64,000 bases of DNA from CBDFLD01 sp965249005 (lineage in GTDB: Bacteria; Acidobacteriota; UBA6911), in the NCBI GenBank assembly GCA_965249005.1, contig CBDFLD010000012.1, positions 145,276 through 209,275 on the forward strand, read 5' to 3'. Under the pieces are notes generated by a model. That model worked only from the letters and a program-made list of their open reading frames with translations. It did not search any database and was not told where the DNA came from. This document shows positions 1 to 9,536 of this stretch, piece after piece. Position 1 is the first letter of the stretch, and every line of letters starts with the position of its first letter. The translations under genes were made by a program, and so were the position numbers.

Positions 1-1265
1 TTCCTTACTGGGAATCCGATCATGTACTGAACATCGCATACAACGTCTTGTCGGGTGGAACCTGTCTCGAAGATATCGAGCGGTTGCGCCAGGATGAGAC
101 CTACATGAACGGACTGGGAGCCGAGAGGATTCCGGATCCCACGACGGCTGGAGATTTCCTCCGTCGTTTCGATGAGGATTGGATCTTCGGACTTCAGGAA
201 ACCATCAATGAAACCCGAACCAAGGTGTGGAAGTTGCAGGATGCTTCCTTCCGGAAGGAGGCCATCATCGACGTGGACGGGACCGTCGCCGGAACCTTGG
301 GGGAATGCAAGGAAGGAATGGACATTGCCTACAACGGGATCTGGGGTTACGCACCGTTGATCGTGACCTTGGCCAATACGAATGAGGTCCTCTATCTGAT
401 GAATCGGCCGGGCAACCGTCCCTCTTCCGACGGAGCGGCCGAGTGGATGGACCGGGCAATCGATCTGGTGTCGTCGGTGTTTACGAAGGTCTGGCTTCGG
501 GGCGACACGGATTTCTCGCTGACGAGAAACTTCGATCGCTGGGACGAGCGGGTTGGTTTTGTCTTTGGTTATGACGCCAAGCCGAACCTGGTCGGGATGG
601 CCGATGCCCTGCCGGAGAGACAATGGAAACCGCTCGAGCGGCCTCCTCGTTATGAGGTCAAGAGCGAAGAACGGCGCCGTCCGGAAAACGTCAAAGAACA
701 AGTAATCAAGGAGAGAGAATTCAAGAACATCCGCCTGCAGAGCGAGCAGGTCGCCGAGTTTGACTATCGTCCCGGACACTGTAAGAAAACCTATCGCATG
801 GTTGTGGTTCGGAAGAACCTCACGATCGAAAAGGGGGAGCACCGGCTGTTTGATGAGGTCCGGTACTTCTTCTACATCACCAACGATCGGGAGATGACGA
901 TGGGAGAAGTGGTCCTTTTTGCCAACGATCGCTGCAACCAGGAAAACGTCATCGGTCAGCTCAAGAGTGGAGTGAACGCCTTGAGGATGCCTTCGGACAG
1001 TCTGGTATCGAACTGGGCCTACATGGTCATCGCATCGCTGGCGTGGAATCTGAAGGCCTGGTATGGCCTGGTGACGCAGGCGCCGACAGTACGTCGTGAT
1101 ATCTTGAGGATGGAGTTCAAACGCTTCCTGGTGAACTTTGTGCAAATACCCTGTCAGATTGTAAGAACCGGTCGTCGCCTCGTTTACAGGATATTGGCCT
1201 ATAGCAAGCATCTCGAAACCTTTTTGGCGACGTTCGACTATATCAGGCAACTCAGGTTTACTTGA
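1..1265 (+). CDS. IS1380-family transposase, N-terminally cut by window edge
   Basis: DDE transposase that would catalyse movement of the surrounding element. About 420 C-terminal residues of a 501-residue protein are present. By comparison with the full copies, the catalytic acids are expected at D171/D173 (IDVDGT), D249/D251 (RGDTDF) and E395 (NQENVIG), and all these motifs are visible. The protein is essentially identical to the two complete copies in this window, so transposition was recent. Reading starts within the codon for the F of FPYWESD at the window edge. Confidence 0.95.
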   Translation, partial: PYWESDHVLNIAYNVLSGGTCLEDIERLRQDETYMNGLGAERIPDPTTAGDFLRRFDEDWIFGLQETINETRTKVWKLQDASFRKEAIIDVDGTVAGTLGECKEGMDIAYNGIWGYAPLIVTLANTNEVLYLMNRPGNRPSSDGAAEWMDRAIDLVSSVFTKVWLRGDTDFSLTRNFDRWDERVGFVFGYDAKPNLVGMADALPERQWKPLERPPRYEVKSEERRRPENVKEQVIKEREFKNIRLQSEQVAEFDYRPGHCKKTYRMVVVRKNLTIEKGEHRLFDEVRYFFYITNDREMTMGEVVLFANDRCNQENVIGQLKSGVNALRMPSDSLVSNWAYMVIASLAWNLKAWYGLVTQAPTVRRDILRMEFKRFLVNFVQIPCQIVRTGRRLVYRILAYSKHLETFLATFDYIRQLRFT

Positions 1266-1495
1266 AGGCGCCTCGCCGGCGGGTGAGCCCGTACCCCCGG
1301 CGGAGCAAGAGTGGCGGGCGAAAGGAAGGGCATAACAGAGACAAACAAGATCAAGTGATCCAGACAACCAATGGAAGGTTTGTCTCTTGTGTTTCTCTTT
1401 GCTTTCCCTGTTACGCACAAGGAGCTGAAATCCACGAGATATTCGGAAAAGGCAAACGATTTTCCGAGCGAGCTCATACCTCGCTTATTTTGGGG
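1..1495 (+). mobile_element. IS1380-family element, copy A (5' part outside window)
   Basis: This is the right part of an IS1380-type insertion sequence that continues beyond the left edge. Two full copies (5826-7679 and 18559-20412, each 1854 bp) show what is missing. The right end reads CTTATTTTGGGG and is followed by CTAG at 1496-1499, the same tetranucleotide that flanks the other two copies. The roughly 230 bp between the transposase stop and the end contain an inverted pair AGAGACAAAC / GTTTGTCTCT, so the tip can fold. The element sits in tadB and supplies the artificial open frame now fused to it. Confidence 0.93.
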
Positions 1496-2158
1496 CTAGC
1501 GTCGGTCGCAATAGTCTTGGGCATGTTGGTGGCCCTTCCTGTGATTCTAAGCATTCTTCTTGCTGTCGGGACTGGTTCCATTCCTTTCTTGGTGGTGGCG
1601 ATAAAGCGTCACAGACGTTTCCTTATGTTCGAGGAGCAGTCCCCGGAAGCAATCGACTTTCTCGCCCGTGCGGTGCGGGCGGGGTTTGCGTTCACGGCAG
1701 GACTAAGTCTGATCGCAACGGAAATGGAGGAACCGGTCGCGGGCGAATTCCGCAAGACCTATGACCAGCAGAACTTGGGTTTGCCATTGCGGGAGGCTTT
1801 TCGGAATCTGACGCGTCGAATGCCGCTTTCAGACGTACAAATATTCGTCACCGCGCTAACGATTCAGGGCGAAGCGGGCGGAAATCTAGCGGAGATCTTG
1901 GATAACCTTTCAAATGTCGTGCGGGAACGGTTCAAACTTGTGCGGCAGGTAAAGGCGTTGACGGCACAGGGAAGATTGACCCTGTACATCTTGATCGCTG
2001 TGCCACCGATTGCCGGGGTGTCGATGTTCTTGTTGAACGCGGAGTATGTGTCCGTTCTTTTCGAAGACCCGATTGGGCGTCAAGCCCTGATGGTCGCTGC
2101 AGTGCTTCAGGTAATCGGCTATTTCATAATCCGAAAGATCGTGGAACCAAAAGTTTAG
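1496..2158 (+). pseudogene. tadB: TadB-like pilus assembly membrane protein, 5' end removed by IS1380
   Basis: C-terminal part of a T2SSF-domain inner-membrane protein of the tad (Flp pilus) secretion machinery, where TadB and TadC form the platform for the TadA ATPase. About 220 residues remain: a double transmembrane segment, the cytoplasmic GF domain (FLARAVRAGFAFTAGL, GEAGGNLAEILDNLS) and two C-terminal membrane helices ending IRKIVEPKV. The upstream part must lie beyond the IS, outside the window. Translation now runs in from the IS tip without a plausible native start, so the gene is probably inactive unless the IS supplies transcription and initiation. tadC follows after 10 bp. Confidence 0.85.
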
Positions 2159-2168
2159 GAGAACACGC

Positions 2169-3086
2169 GTGAATGTTTCATTCGTCATATTCGGAGTGGG
2201 ATTGCTTCTTTTCGCGGGTGTATTTTCTTTAGGATACGCGGTTCTTAGCGGCGTAAATCTCTCAAAACGGTTGCACGCCTCGGATGAGCGAGAGAACCGG
2301 AAGATTGGCTTTGATGTGGCCGCGGTCCTAAAGAGATCAGAGAAACTGATAAGACCGCTGGCAAAGATCGTGCCGCGCTCTCCCGAGGAGATGTCCCGGC
2401 AGGAACGTAGGTTGGTGGCGGCTGGAATCCGGCGGCGTGACGGGCCCGTGCTCTTTCACGGAAGCAAGTTGGTGCTGGCGGTCTTACTGGTTGTCGCGTT
2501 CATCGTGACTGGTCGGTTCAGTATCAATCCGCTGCTCTTCACGCTCTTGCCTTTATTGCTGGGGGCATTGCTACCTGATTTATGGCTCACTCGACGAATA
2601 GCGAAGCGTAAAGGACGGCTGCTACTAGCCATTCCGGATGCCCTGGATCTAACGGTGGTGTGTGTGGAGGCGGGATTGAGTTTGGATCAGGCCCTTATGA
2701 GAATCTCTCGAGAACTCCGTCCGAGCTATCCGGACCTAGGCGATGAGCTCTACCTCTATGAACTGGAAGTGAATGCAGGTCGAAAGCGTGACGAAGCGCT
2801 ACGCAACTTGGGCAAGCGAAGCGATGTGGAGGACCTCAAGTCACTTGTCGCCGTTCTGGTTCAGGCGGACCGTTTTGGAGTCAGCGTGGCGCAGTCTTTG
2901 CGCATCTTTGCCGAGAGCATGCGAACGAAGCGGCGCCAGCGTGCCGAGGAGCGCGCTGCAAAAATGGCGATAAAGATGGTGCCGGCGCTCGTCTTTTTCA
3001 TTCTTCCCGGCATTTTTGTTGTCATCATCGGTCCCGCTATCATCACCGCGGTGAGGCATCTTTTACCTGCTTTGTCAGGTCAATAA
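2169..3086 (+). CDS. tadC: TadC-like pilus assembly membrane protein
   Basis: T2SSF-domain inner-membrane protein, partner of TadB in the Flp pilus platform. It has 305 residues, the normal TadC length: an N-terminal membrane helix, two helices near residues 95-140, a cytoplasmic domain containing PDALDLTVVCVEAGLSLDQA, and a C-terminal hydrophobic hairpin (ALVFFILPGIFVVIIGPAI). The GTG start is preceded by AGGAG overlapping the tadB stop. It is intact although the genes on both sides are broken. The order tadB-tadC-small peptide-DUF192-TPR suggests one operon read left to right. Confidence 0.9.
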   Translation: MNVSFVIFGVGLLLFAGVFSLGYAVLSGVNLSKRLHASDERENRKIGFDVAAVLKRSEKLIRPLAKIVPRSPEEMSRQERRLVAAGIRRRDGPVLFHGSKLVLAVLLVVAFIVTGRFSINPLLFTLLPLLLGALLPDLWLTRRIAKRKGRLLLAIPDALDLTVVCVEAGLSLDQALMRISRELRPSYPDLGDELYLYELEVNAGRKRDEALRNLGKRSDVEDLKSLVAVLVQADRFGVSVAQSLRIFAESMRTKRRQRAEERAAKMAIKMVPALVFFILPGIFVVIIGPAIITAVRHLLPALSGQ

Positions 3087-3102
3087 CAAACAGGAGATAA
3101 TA

Positions 3103-3201
3103 ATGGATCCAACCACGATCATGCGAATTGTTGCAGCGGTTCTATTTGCCGTTGTATTGGTAGTTCTGGTAGCACGAATGAAAAAGCAGCGGCGCGATTA
3201 G
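3103..3201 (+). CDS. 32-residue single-span membrane peptide in tad locus
   Basis: A short gene with an ATG start, an upstream AGGAG, and a product starting MDPTTIMRIVAAVLFAVVLV and ending in a basic KKQRRD tail. It lies 16 bp after tadC and 2 bp before the DUF192 gene, tightly packed in the same operon. The layout is one hydrophobic helix with a positive cytoplasmic tail, which fits a small inner-membrane subunit. It is not a Flp pilin: no pilin cleavage site is visible. I do not recognise a named family. Its reality rests on the ribosome binding site, the spacing and the composition. Confidence 0.6.
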   Translation: MDPTTIMRIVAAVLFAVVLVVLVARMKKQRRD

Positions 3202-3491
3202 CGATGTCCGTGATGCTCTCGAGCCATTACCGTGTTTTGAATCGAGATAAGCGCACTATTTTGGCCAGCAACATGGAAGTTGCGTCAACCGCCTGGGGTC
3301 GAATCAGGGGCCTTTTAGGTCGTTCGCGGATAGAGTTCTCTCCCGGCAAGGGACTGTGGATTACTCCGTCTCAAGGAATCCACACGATTGGAATGTCTTT
3401 TCCAATCGATGTGGTTTACCTGGATCGCTTCCGGCGGGTCCTCCGTACGTACCATCGTTTGGAACCGTTGAGAGTCGCTGCGCTGAGTCTA

Positions 3492-4826
3492 GCAGGCTGA
3501 TGAAAAATCCGGTTTTGTGCCGAGATTGTTTCCGAACATGAACTTCGGCATCGATTGACTCTATTTTGGCAGGGGATATGAGGGTCTGGATTGGCACGGC
3601 GCATGCGTTAGGCCGCTCATCAAATGCTCGGACGAAGTCCACCCTGCTCCAATCACGGCTTTGCCTCCATCAGGTTTCTCATCCGGACAAGGTTGTAGGC
3701 AGCCACTCCGAAAGTGAACATCCAGCCGACACGGTCCACACCACGATGTCTTGTCTTACGCAACATACCCACAGTTTTCAGCCAACCAAAGATCTCCTCA
3801 ACCCGCTTGCGTTTTCTCTGACTGACGGCGTAGCCCGGATGGCGGGTCGTTCTCTCGTCAATGGCGCTCCTACGGTTTTTGTTATTCTGCGCCACGTGTG
3901 GAGTCACCTTGCGACGTCGACTCTCTCTGATAAATGCTTTCGTGTCGTAGGCCTTGTCTGCACCTACGGTAATTTGATTTCTGCCGGGCAGATCGTCAAG
4001 CATATCCAGCGCAGCTTCCCGTTCTGCTGTTCCCGTTGCCCGCGTGACCCGCACATTCACCGCAAGACCGTTTCGGTTTTCCATCGTGACATGGCCCAGG
4101 TAGCACAACTTCGACTGCTGGCCTTTGGCCTTTTTGTACAGACGGGCATCTGGATCCGTCGTCGACTGATGCGTATCATTCGATCTCTTCTCACCCTTGA
4201 AATCCACCGTTGGATTTCCAGAACCATCCGTCGGCTTGCTGGGGCGGCTACCTTTCTTCTTGAAGCTCTTCTGTCCTGCCCATGCCTCTACCAGGGTCCC
4301 ATCCACTGTAAAATGCTCGTCCGACAGGATGCTCTGAGCACGGGCGTGGCAAAGGACGCGTTCAAAGAAGGCCCTGGCGATGTCTCCCTCCAGAAGTCGG
4401 TCCCGATTCTTGCTGAAGACGGTCGCGTCCCAGATCGGATCATCCATGCTCAAACCAACGAACCAACGGTACAGAAGATTGTAGTCCAACTGCTCCATGA
4501 GCATCCGTTCGCTCCGGACCGAGTACAAGACCTGAAGCAACAAGGCTCGGAGCAACTTCTCCGGAGCCACCGAAGGACGGCCGACTTTTGCGTAAAGAAC
4601 CTCGAATCGAGGCGACAGTTCTTGCAGAATGACATCGACCATGGTTCGAATGGATCTCAGCGGGTGTTCGTTCGGCACTCGTTTCTCGGCCGAGATGTAG
4701 CTGAACATCCCGTCTTGCTTTTCGTCCGGTCCGCGCATCGGTTTCTCCTCGAAGGAATCATCAATAAGAGGGTTCATATTGAAGATGCACGAAAACCGAT
4801 TTAGTTGGAGTTTTTCAGCATCCTGC
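3492..4826 (-). mobile_element. IS5/IS1182-type insertion sequence
   Basis: A 1335-bp element with terminal inverted repeats: left GCAGGCTGATGAAAAATCC, right (complement) GCAGGATGCTGAAAAACTCC. TA is present on both sides (3490-3491 and 4827-4828) and is the likely target duplication; a 3-bp CTA duplication with slightly different ends is also possible. It carries one transposase gene on the minus strand and interrupts the DUF192 gene. Confidence 0.9.
3653..4777 (-). CDS. IS5/IS1182-family DDE transposase
   Basis: A 374-residue transposase with an N-terminal DUF772-type domain (residues about 30-130, RPSVAPEKLLRALLLQVLYS) followed by a DDE domain. Visible catalytic motifs are TVDGTLVEAWA (first D), VGADKAYDTK (second D) and the C-terminal KRKRVEEIFGWLKT (E). 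The length is normal and there is no frame break. It reads opposite to the interrupted host gene. Assignment to IS1182 rather than another IS5 subgroup rests on the domain order only. Confidence 0.9.
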   Translation of the reverse strand: MNPLIDDSFEEKPMRGPDEKQDGMFSYISAEKRVPNEHPLRSIRTMVDVILQELSPRFEVLYAKVGRPSVAPEKLLRALLLQVLYSVRSERMLMEQLDYNLLYRWFVGLSMDDPIWDATVFSKNRDRLLEGDIARAFFERVLCHARAQSILSDEHFTVDGTLVEAWAGQKSFKKKGSRPSKPTDGSGNPTVDFKGEKRSNDTHQSTTDPDARLYKKAKGQQSKLCYLGHVTMENRNGLAVNVRVTRATGTAEREAALDMLDDLPGRNQITVGADKAYDTKAFIRESRRRKVTPHVAQNNKNRRSAIDERTTRHPGYAVSQRKRKRVEEIFGWLKTVGMLRKTRHRGVDRVGWMFTFGVAAYNLVRMRNLMEAKP

Positions 4827-5825
4827 TAAGGGCCAAGAGCGTTCTCGAGCTACCAGCCGGAACCCTCGAGGAGAGCCGCACCAGTGTCGGCGACGTACTT
4901 GAATTTGCCGTGTCGTCAGAAGGTTAACCAATGCGTACCCGAGTGCTAGCGGTCTTATGTCTTTGTGTCGCGGTTTCTTTCAATCTCTACTGTCACAAAA
5001 CGAAGACAGAGTTTGTTCGCGTTCCCCGTCCCAAAGAGTCCGTTTCGAGTATCTCACAGCAGGCACTATCCGAGTATGTTCGAGTTGTCATCAAGGTGTC
5101 TGCCGAGAACACCCCGGAAAACGTCGAGGCTCGCGAGCAGCTCTTTCAAGGAAGACCGGAGTTGGGTGTCCTGTGGAGCGATGCCGTGGCCGGGTCGAGT
5201 GACTTGGAGAGCCTCCGCGTTCTCGCCGATGCCCTGACCGCTGAGAAACTGTACGCCGACGCGTTCAGTTTGTATCAGAGGATCCGGGTGATCGAAGGAC
5301 CCAGCGCAGAGGTGGAAGTCGCGCTTGCCCGTATTTGGGACGCATGGAGGGATCACGTTGAGGCTCAACAGCATGCAGAACGAGCCGTGCGGCTGGATCC
5401 ATCGTCAGCCATGGCGCTGGATACGTTGGCAAGGATCTTCTTGCACAAGTCGGAAGTGAGTCGCGCGCGCTCAACCTTCAGCAGGGCATTGCTTCTGGCG
5501 CCGGACGACCCATTGTTGTTGGGAAACATCGGATACTGTTACCTCCTGGAGGGCGAATGGGCGAAGGCTCGAGTGTATCTCGAGCGCTCGGTCAGAATTG
5601 ATGACTCCATCGTTGAAACCCGCAACAACCTAGGAGTGGCCCTGGCAAGTCTTCACGACTCCGTTGGAGCTTTTGGGCATTTCGCTGCGGCGGGCGGGCC
5701 GGCGGCAGCCCACAACAATCTGGGTGTCGTTTACCTGGGAAACGGGCAATGGGAGGCAGCCGCAGACGAATTTCGCTCGGCGCTCGCGATTGAGCCACGT
5801 TACGAGCGTGCGGAAGTCAACCTAG

Positions 5826-7679
5826 GCCCAAAATAAGCGAGGTATGAGCTCGCTCGGAAAATCGTTTGCCTTTTCCGAATATCTCGTGGATTTCAGCTCC
5901 TTGTGCGTAACAGGGAAAGCAAAGAGAAACACAAGAGACAAACCTTCCATTGGTTGTCTGGATCACTTGATCTTGTTTGTCTCTGTTATGCCCTTCCTTT
6001 CGCCCGCCACTCTTGCTCCGCCGGGGGTACGGGCTCACCCGCCGGCGAGGCGCCTTCAAGTAAACCTGAGTTGCCTGATATAGTCGAACGTCGCCAAAAA
6101 GGTTTCGAGATGCTTGCTATAGGCCAATATCCTGTAAACGAGGCGACGACCGGTTCTTACAATCTGACAGGGTATTTGCACAAAGTTCACCAGGAAGCGT
6201 TTGAACTCCATCCTCAAGATATCACGACGTACTGTCGGCGCCTGCGTCACCAGGCCATACCAGGCCTTCAGATTCCACGCCAGCGATGCGATGACCATGT
6301 AGGCCCAGTTCGATACCAGACTGTCCGAAGGCATCCTCAAGGCGTTCACTCCACTCTTGAGCTGACCGATGACGTTTTCCTGGTTGCAGCGATCGTTGGC
6401 AAAAAGGACCACTTCTCCCATCGTCATCTCCCGATCGTTGGTGATGTAGAAGAAGTACCGGACCTCATCAAACAGCCGGTGCTCCCCCTTTTCGATCGTG
6501 AGGTTCTTCCGAACCACAACCATGCGATAGGTTTTCTTACAGTGTCCGGGACGATAGTCAAACTCGGCGACCTGCTCGCTCTGCAGGCGGATGTTCTTGA
6601 ATTCTCTCTCCTTGATTACTTGTTCTTTGACGTTTTCCGGACGGCGCCGTTCTTCGCTCTTGACCTCATAACGAGGAGGCCGCTCGAGCGGTTTCCATTG
6701 TCTCTCCGGCAGGGCATCGGCCATCCCGACCAGGTTCGGCTTGGCGTCATAACCAAAGACAAAACCAACCCGCTCGTCCCAGCGATCGAAGTTTCTCGTC
6801 AGCGAGAAATCCGTGTCGCCCCGAAGCCAGACCTTCGTAAACACCGACGACACCAGATCGATTGCCCGGTCCATCCACTCGGCCGCTCCGTCGGAAGAGG
6901 GACGGTTGCCCGGCCGATTCATCAGATAGAGGACCTCATTCGTATTGGCCAAGGTCACGATCAACGGTGCGTAACCCCAGATCCCGTTGTAGGCAATGTC
7001 CATTCTTTCCTTGCATTCCCCCAAGGTTCCGGCGACGGTCCCGTCCACGTCGATGATGGCCTCCTTCCGGAAGGAAGCATCCTGCAACTTCCACACCTTG
7101 GTTCGGGTTTCATTGATGGTTTCCTGAAGTCCGAAGATCCAATCCTCATCGAAACGACGGAGGAAATCTCCAGCCGTCGTGGGATCCGGAATCCTCTCGG
7201 CTCCCAGTCCGTTCATGTAGGTCTCATCCTGGCGCAACCGCTCGATATCTTCGAGACAGGTTCCACCCGACAAGACGTTGTATGCGATGTTCAGTACATG
7301 ATCGGATTCCCAGTAAGGAAAGTGGTACTTGAGCAAAACGATGTTTCTGTTGATATCTTTGTCCAATCCAAGCTTACACACGAGCTTGTGAATGGCTCCG
7401 ATACCACCAGATCCGATGGCGCGCGTTCTCTCGGCGATCTCGTAGTAGGTGTTGGAGTCCTTGAACATAGGATCGGACCGGTCCTCAAACTGATTTCTTT
7501 CCAACCGGCGTGTAAGATTTTGCTTGTCTCGGAGGAGGATTCTGTGGTTTCTTTTATTCACCTGGAATGTGCTCCTTTCGGGATGTCTTGTAAATATATC
7601 AAACGCATTTTATCCCGTAACGGCACACGTTCCAGGGCTTTTCTTCCTCCTCATGCAAAAAATCACGCTGGACTAAGGC
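5826..7679 (-). mobile_element. IS1380-family element, copy B
   Basis: A complete 1854-bp element flanked on both sides by CTAG (5822-5825 and 7680-7683), a 4-bp target duplication as known for IS1380. The ends read GCCCAAAATAAGCG on the left and GACTAAGGC on the right. It is nearly identical to copies A and C. One visible difference from both is a G-to-R change in the transposase (KERMDIAY in place of KEGMDIAY). Confidence 0.96.
6056..7561 (-). CDS. IS1380-family transposase (copy B)
   Basis: Complete 501-residue DDE transposase. Catalytic motifs are IDVDGT (D171, D173), RGDTDF (D249, D251) and the NQENVIG glutamate E395. The N-terminus is basic. There are no frameshifts, so the protein should be functional and could mobilise all three copies. 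It is antisense to the interrupted TPR gene. Confidence 0.96.
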   Translation of the reverse strand: MNKRNHRILLRDKQNLTRRLERNQFEDRSDPMFKDSNTYYEIAERTRAIGSGGIGAIHKLVCKLGLDKDINRNIVLLKYHFPYWESDHVLNIAYNVLSGGTCLEDIERLRQDETYMNGLGAERIPDPTTAGDFLRRFDEDWIFGLQETINETRTKVWKLQDASFRKEAIIDVDGTVAGTLGECKERMDIAYNGIWGYAPLIVTLANTNEVLYLMNRPGNRPSSDGAAEWMDRAIDLVSSVFTKVWLRGDTDFSLTRNFDRWDERVGFVFGYDAKPNLVGMADALPERQWKPLERPPRYEVKSEERRRPENVKEQVIKEREFKNIRLQSEQVAEFDYRPGHCKKTYRMVVVRKNLTIEKGEHRLFDEVRYFFYITNDREMTMGEVVLFANDRCNQENVIGQLKSGVNALRMPSDSLVSNWAYMVIASLAWNLKAWYGLVTQAPTVRRDILRMEFKRFLVNFVQIPCQIVRTGRRLVYRILAYSKHLETFLATFDYIRQLRFT

Positions 7680-8228
7680 CTAGGCGAAGCGATTCGCCAC
7701 CTACCTGTTGCGACGATGTACACAATCAAGGAATTCCCCGTAGGGGCGCGGCAGGAGGTCGGATTGATCAACGAAGGAGGCTTCGAGTACCACCAGTTGT
7801 CAAAGCTCGCGTTGGACGAGTATAGCGATCAGGTTCTGGCTGCATCTATATTGGAGGCCAAGAGGCGGGTGATCGAAGAGCCGCGCGTTGAGGGCGGGTT
7901 CGCAGGAGTCGTGCCACTGGCTAGGTTTGGGGACGGGCACGGTCCACCGCTGGTAACAGTACCGGGGTTCGACGTCGAGCTGGAGAAAGCAGAGAGGGAA
8001 TTGTCCGCCATGTGTCCAGTGATTGAGACTGCCGATGTCAAAGAAAAGGGATTTTGGCGTCGGGTACGAGTTCGTGGTTTTCGGGCATTTCGTAAGGCGA
8101 TCGAGTTTGCGGGAGAGGTCCTCCCCCTGGACTGATCACCGACTATTGGGTAAGACAGCCGCGCCCGTGGCGGCTGACGGGGCAGCCGGAACAACGCCAA
8201 TATTGTGAGTAATGTCCAGGTTTTGCCC

Positions 8229-9536
8229 CTAACCCTGACCTTGCTCGCCGAAGTAGCCGTTCCACGCAAGTTCCATGATTTCATCGTTCAATTCAAGCGG
8301 CTTGCCGCGATACTGACAGATGTCACGGGCACGTTCGACCAAATCGCGCGGCTCGCACCCACGAAGAGGACGTTGCTTTATCCGATAGCGCTTTAGTAGT
8401 TTTTCCACGAGGCCGGGGGGCAGCACCGCGTTGCAGTGCGCGACGTACCGCTGGAATATTCGGGCATACAATTCCGGTGTGGGGTAATCCAGCAGCAAAC
8501 GATAACCCATCCGCCGCATAATGGCTGGCGGCATGACCTTTTCAGGATCGAGGTTCGTCGATATGATGAGCATCTGCCGGAACGGCACCACCAACTTCTG
8601 TCCGGTTTGAAGAGTCAAATAGTCCCGCTTCGATTCCAGAGGAATAATCCAGCGATTGAGTAGTGTATCCGGTTGATCTCGCTGGCAGCCTAGGTCATCG
8701 AGTAGAAAGGTTCCTCCGTTGGCTTTCATATGCAACGGGGCCTCATAGTAGCCCATGGCTGGCACCCAAAAGAGATCCAAATCCGTGCCGGTCAGCTCAC
8801 CGCCGACGATAATGAATGGGCGCTGAATCCGAACCCAGCGATGATCGATACGTCTGTCATCCTCTCGTGGGAGGTCGAGAGGATCTTCTTCGTGGGACTG
8901 TCGATCAAATACACGAATGTTGCTGTGTCCGGCTGCGATGCAATGAGGAATCCATACCGCCCCGGCGTTCGCACTATGGAGCATCCGTCCGAGGGTTGTT
9001 TTTCCGGTACCGGGCGGTCCCATGATAAACAAACTGCGCAGGGATGAGGCGGCTAGCCCCGCGACCTCGAGCACGTGATTCGGGAGAACCAGATCGGCAG
9101 TCGCCTCCGCAACGTTCTCCGGAGTTGCCTTTGGTAGATTTGCGAACTGCCACTCGACAATTTCATTGTAGGCTGCGAGGGACACCGGCGCTGGGCCAAC
9201 GTATCCAGAAATCTCCAGAAGGCGAGCCGCACGCTCCCGTCCCCCTTCGGAAATAGCAAATCGTCGGTTAAACAGTCCGACTTCTCCCAAGACTATGAGC
9301 AGTTTGTCGTTTGCTAGTTCGTCTAATAGATTCCCGAGAATCGAGGAGGGCAGTCGAAGCTGTTTGCCGGCCCATTCTGTTGTAAAACTCGGAACACTGT
9401 GAGCCAGCTTCAGTGCCAAATTGGAAAGGATTTCCTTCTCGACTCCGACGTCTGTGAGGTTCGAGGGCGCCTCGGGGACAAACTCGTTACCGATCTTGGT
9501 GATTTTCAAGCGTTGGAGTTCTTCACTCGTGCCCAT
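8229..9536 (-). CDS. AAA-family ATPase with winged-helix-like N-terminus
   Basis: A 435-residue ATP-binding protein. The N-terminal 130 residues resemble a helix-turn-helix segment (LPSSILGNLLDELANDKLLI, RRFAISEGGRERAARLLEI). The ATPase core has Walker A MGPPGTGKTTL (about residue 170), a Walker-B-like segment GGTFLLDDLGCQ, a sensor-1 Asn in MLIISTNLDP and an arginine-rich PAIMRRMGYRL segment. The substrate is unknown. It converges on the TPR gene and diverges from lexA, so it is not part of the SOS operon; a role with the tad locus is possible but only by position. A MoxR-like or IstB-like ATPase is an alternative description. Confidence 0.72.
   Translation of the reverse strand: MGTSEELQRLKITKIGNEFVPEAPSNLTDVGVEKEILSNLALKLAHSVPSFTTEWAGKQLRLPSSILGNLLDELANDKLLIVLGEVGLFNRRFAISEGGRERAARLLEISGYVGPAPVSLAAYNEIVEWQFANLPKATPENVAEATADLVLPNHVLEVAGLAASSLRSLFIMGPPGTGKTTLGRMLHSANAGAVWIPHCIAAGHSNIRVFDRQSHEEDPLDLPREDDRRIDHRWVRIQRPFIIVGGELTGTDLDLFWVPAMGYYEAPLHMKANGGTFLLDDLGCQRDQPDTLLNRWIIPLESKRDYLTLQTGQKLVVPFRQMLIISTNLDPEKVMPPAIMRRMGYRLLLDYPTPELYARIFQRYVAHCNAVLPPGLVEKLLKRYRIKQRPLRGCEPRDLVERARDICQYRGKPLELNDEIMELAWNGYFGEQGQG

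Larger units (their letters stand above)
3204..4927 (+). pseudogene. DUF192 protein gene split by an IS5/IS1182 element
   Basis: DUF192 proteins are small beta-rich domains of unknown biochemical role. The N-terminal part is 3204-3491 (GRIRGLLGR, GLWITPSQGIHTIGMSFPID, DVVYLDR) and the C-terminal part is 4829-4927 (KSVLELPAGTLEESRTSVGD). If the sequence from 3492 to 4826 and one copy of TA are removed, the frame runs on as LSLRAKSVLELPAG, giving about 130 residues, normal for the family. The insertion removes the last quarter of the domain, so the gene should be inactive. The TPR gene starts 3 bp after the stop. Confidence 0.9.
4931..8135 (+). pseudogene. TPR protein gene split by IS1380 copy B
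   Basis: Secreted or lipid-anchored tetratricopeptide-repeat protein at the end of the tad operon, likely an assembly factor like the TadD/pilotin-type TPR proteins. The N-terminal part 4931-5825 has a signal-like start (MRTRVLAVLCLCVAVSFNLY followed by C) and at least three TPR units (NNLGVALASLHDSVGAFGHF, NNLGVVYLGNGQWEAAADEF). The C-terminal part is 7684-8135. Removing the element plus one CTAG joins VNLG to EAIRHLPVATMYTI in frame, giving a protein of about 450 residues. As it stands translation stops after VNLGPK. Confidence 0.88.

Noticed and set aside
3566..4804. A 412-codon plus-strand frame over the IS5-type transposase
   Set aside because: Antisense shadow; the minus-strand product has all DDE motifs.
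5903..7825. Very long plus-strand open frames opposite the IS1380 transposases (also 18636-20426)
   Set aside because: They are the exact antisense of the conserved transposase genes, start outside any ribosome binding site, and both copies share them only because the IS is duplicated.
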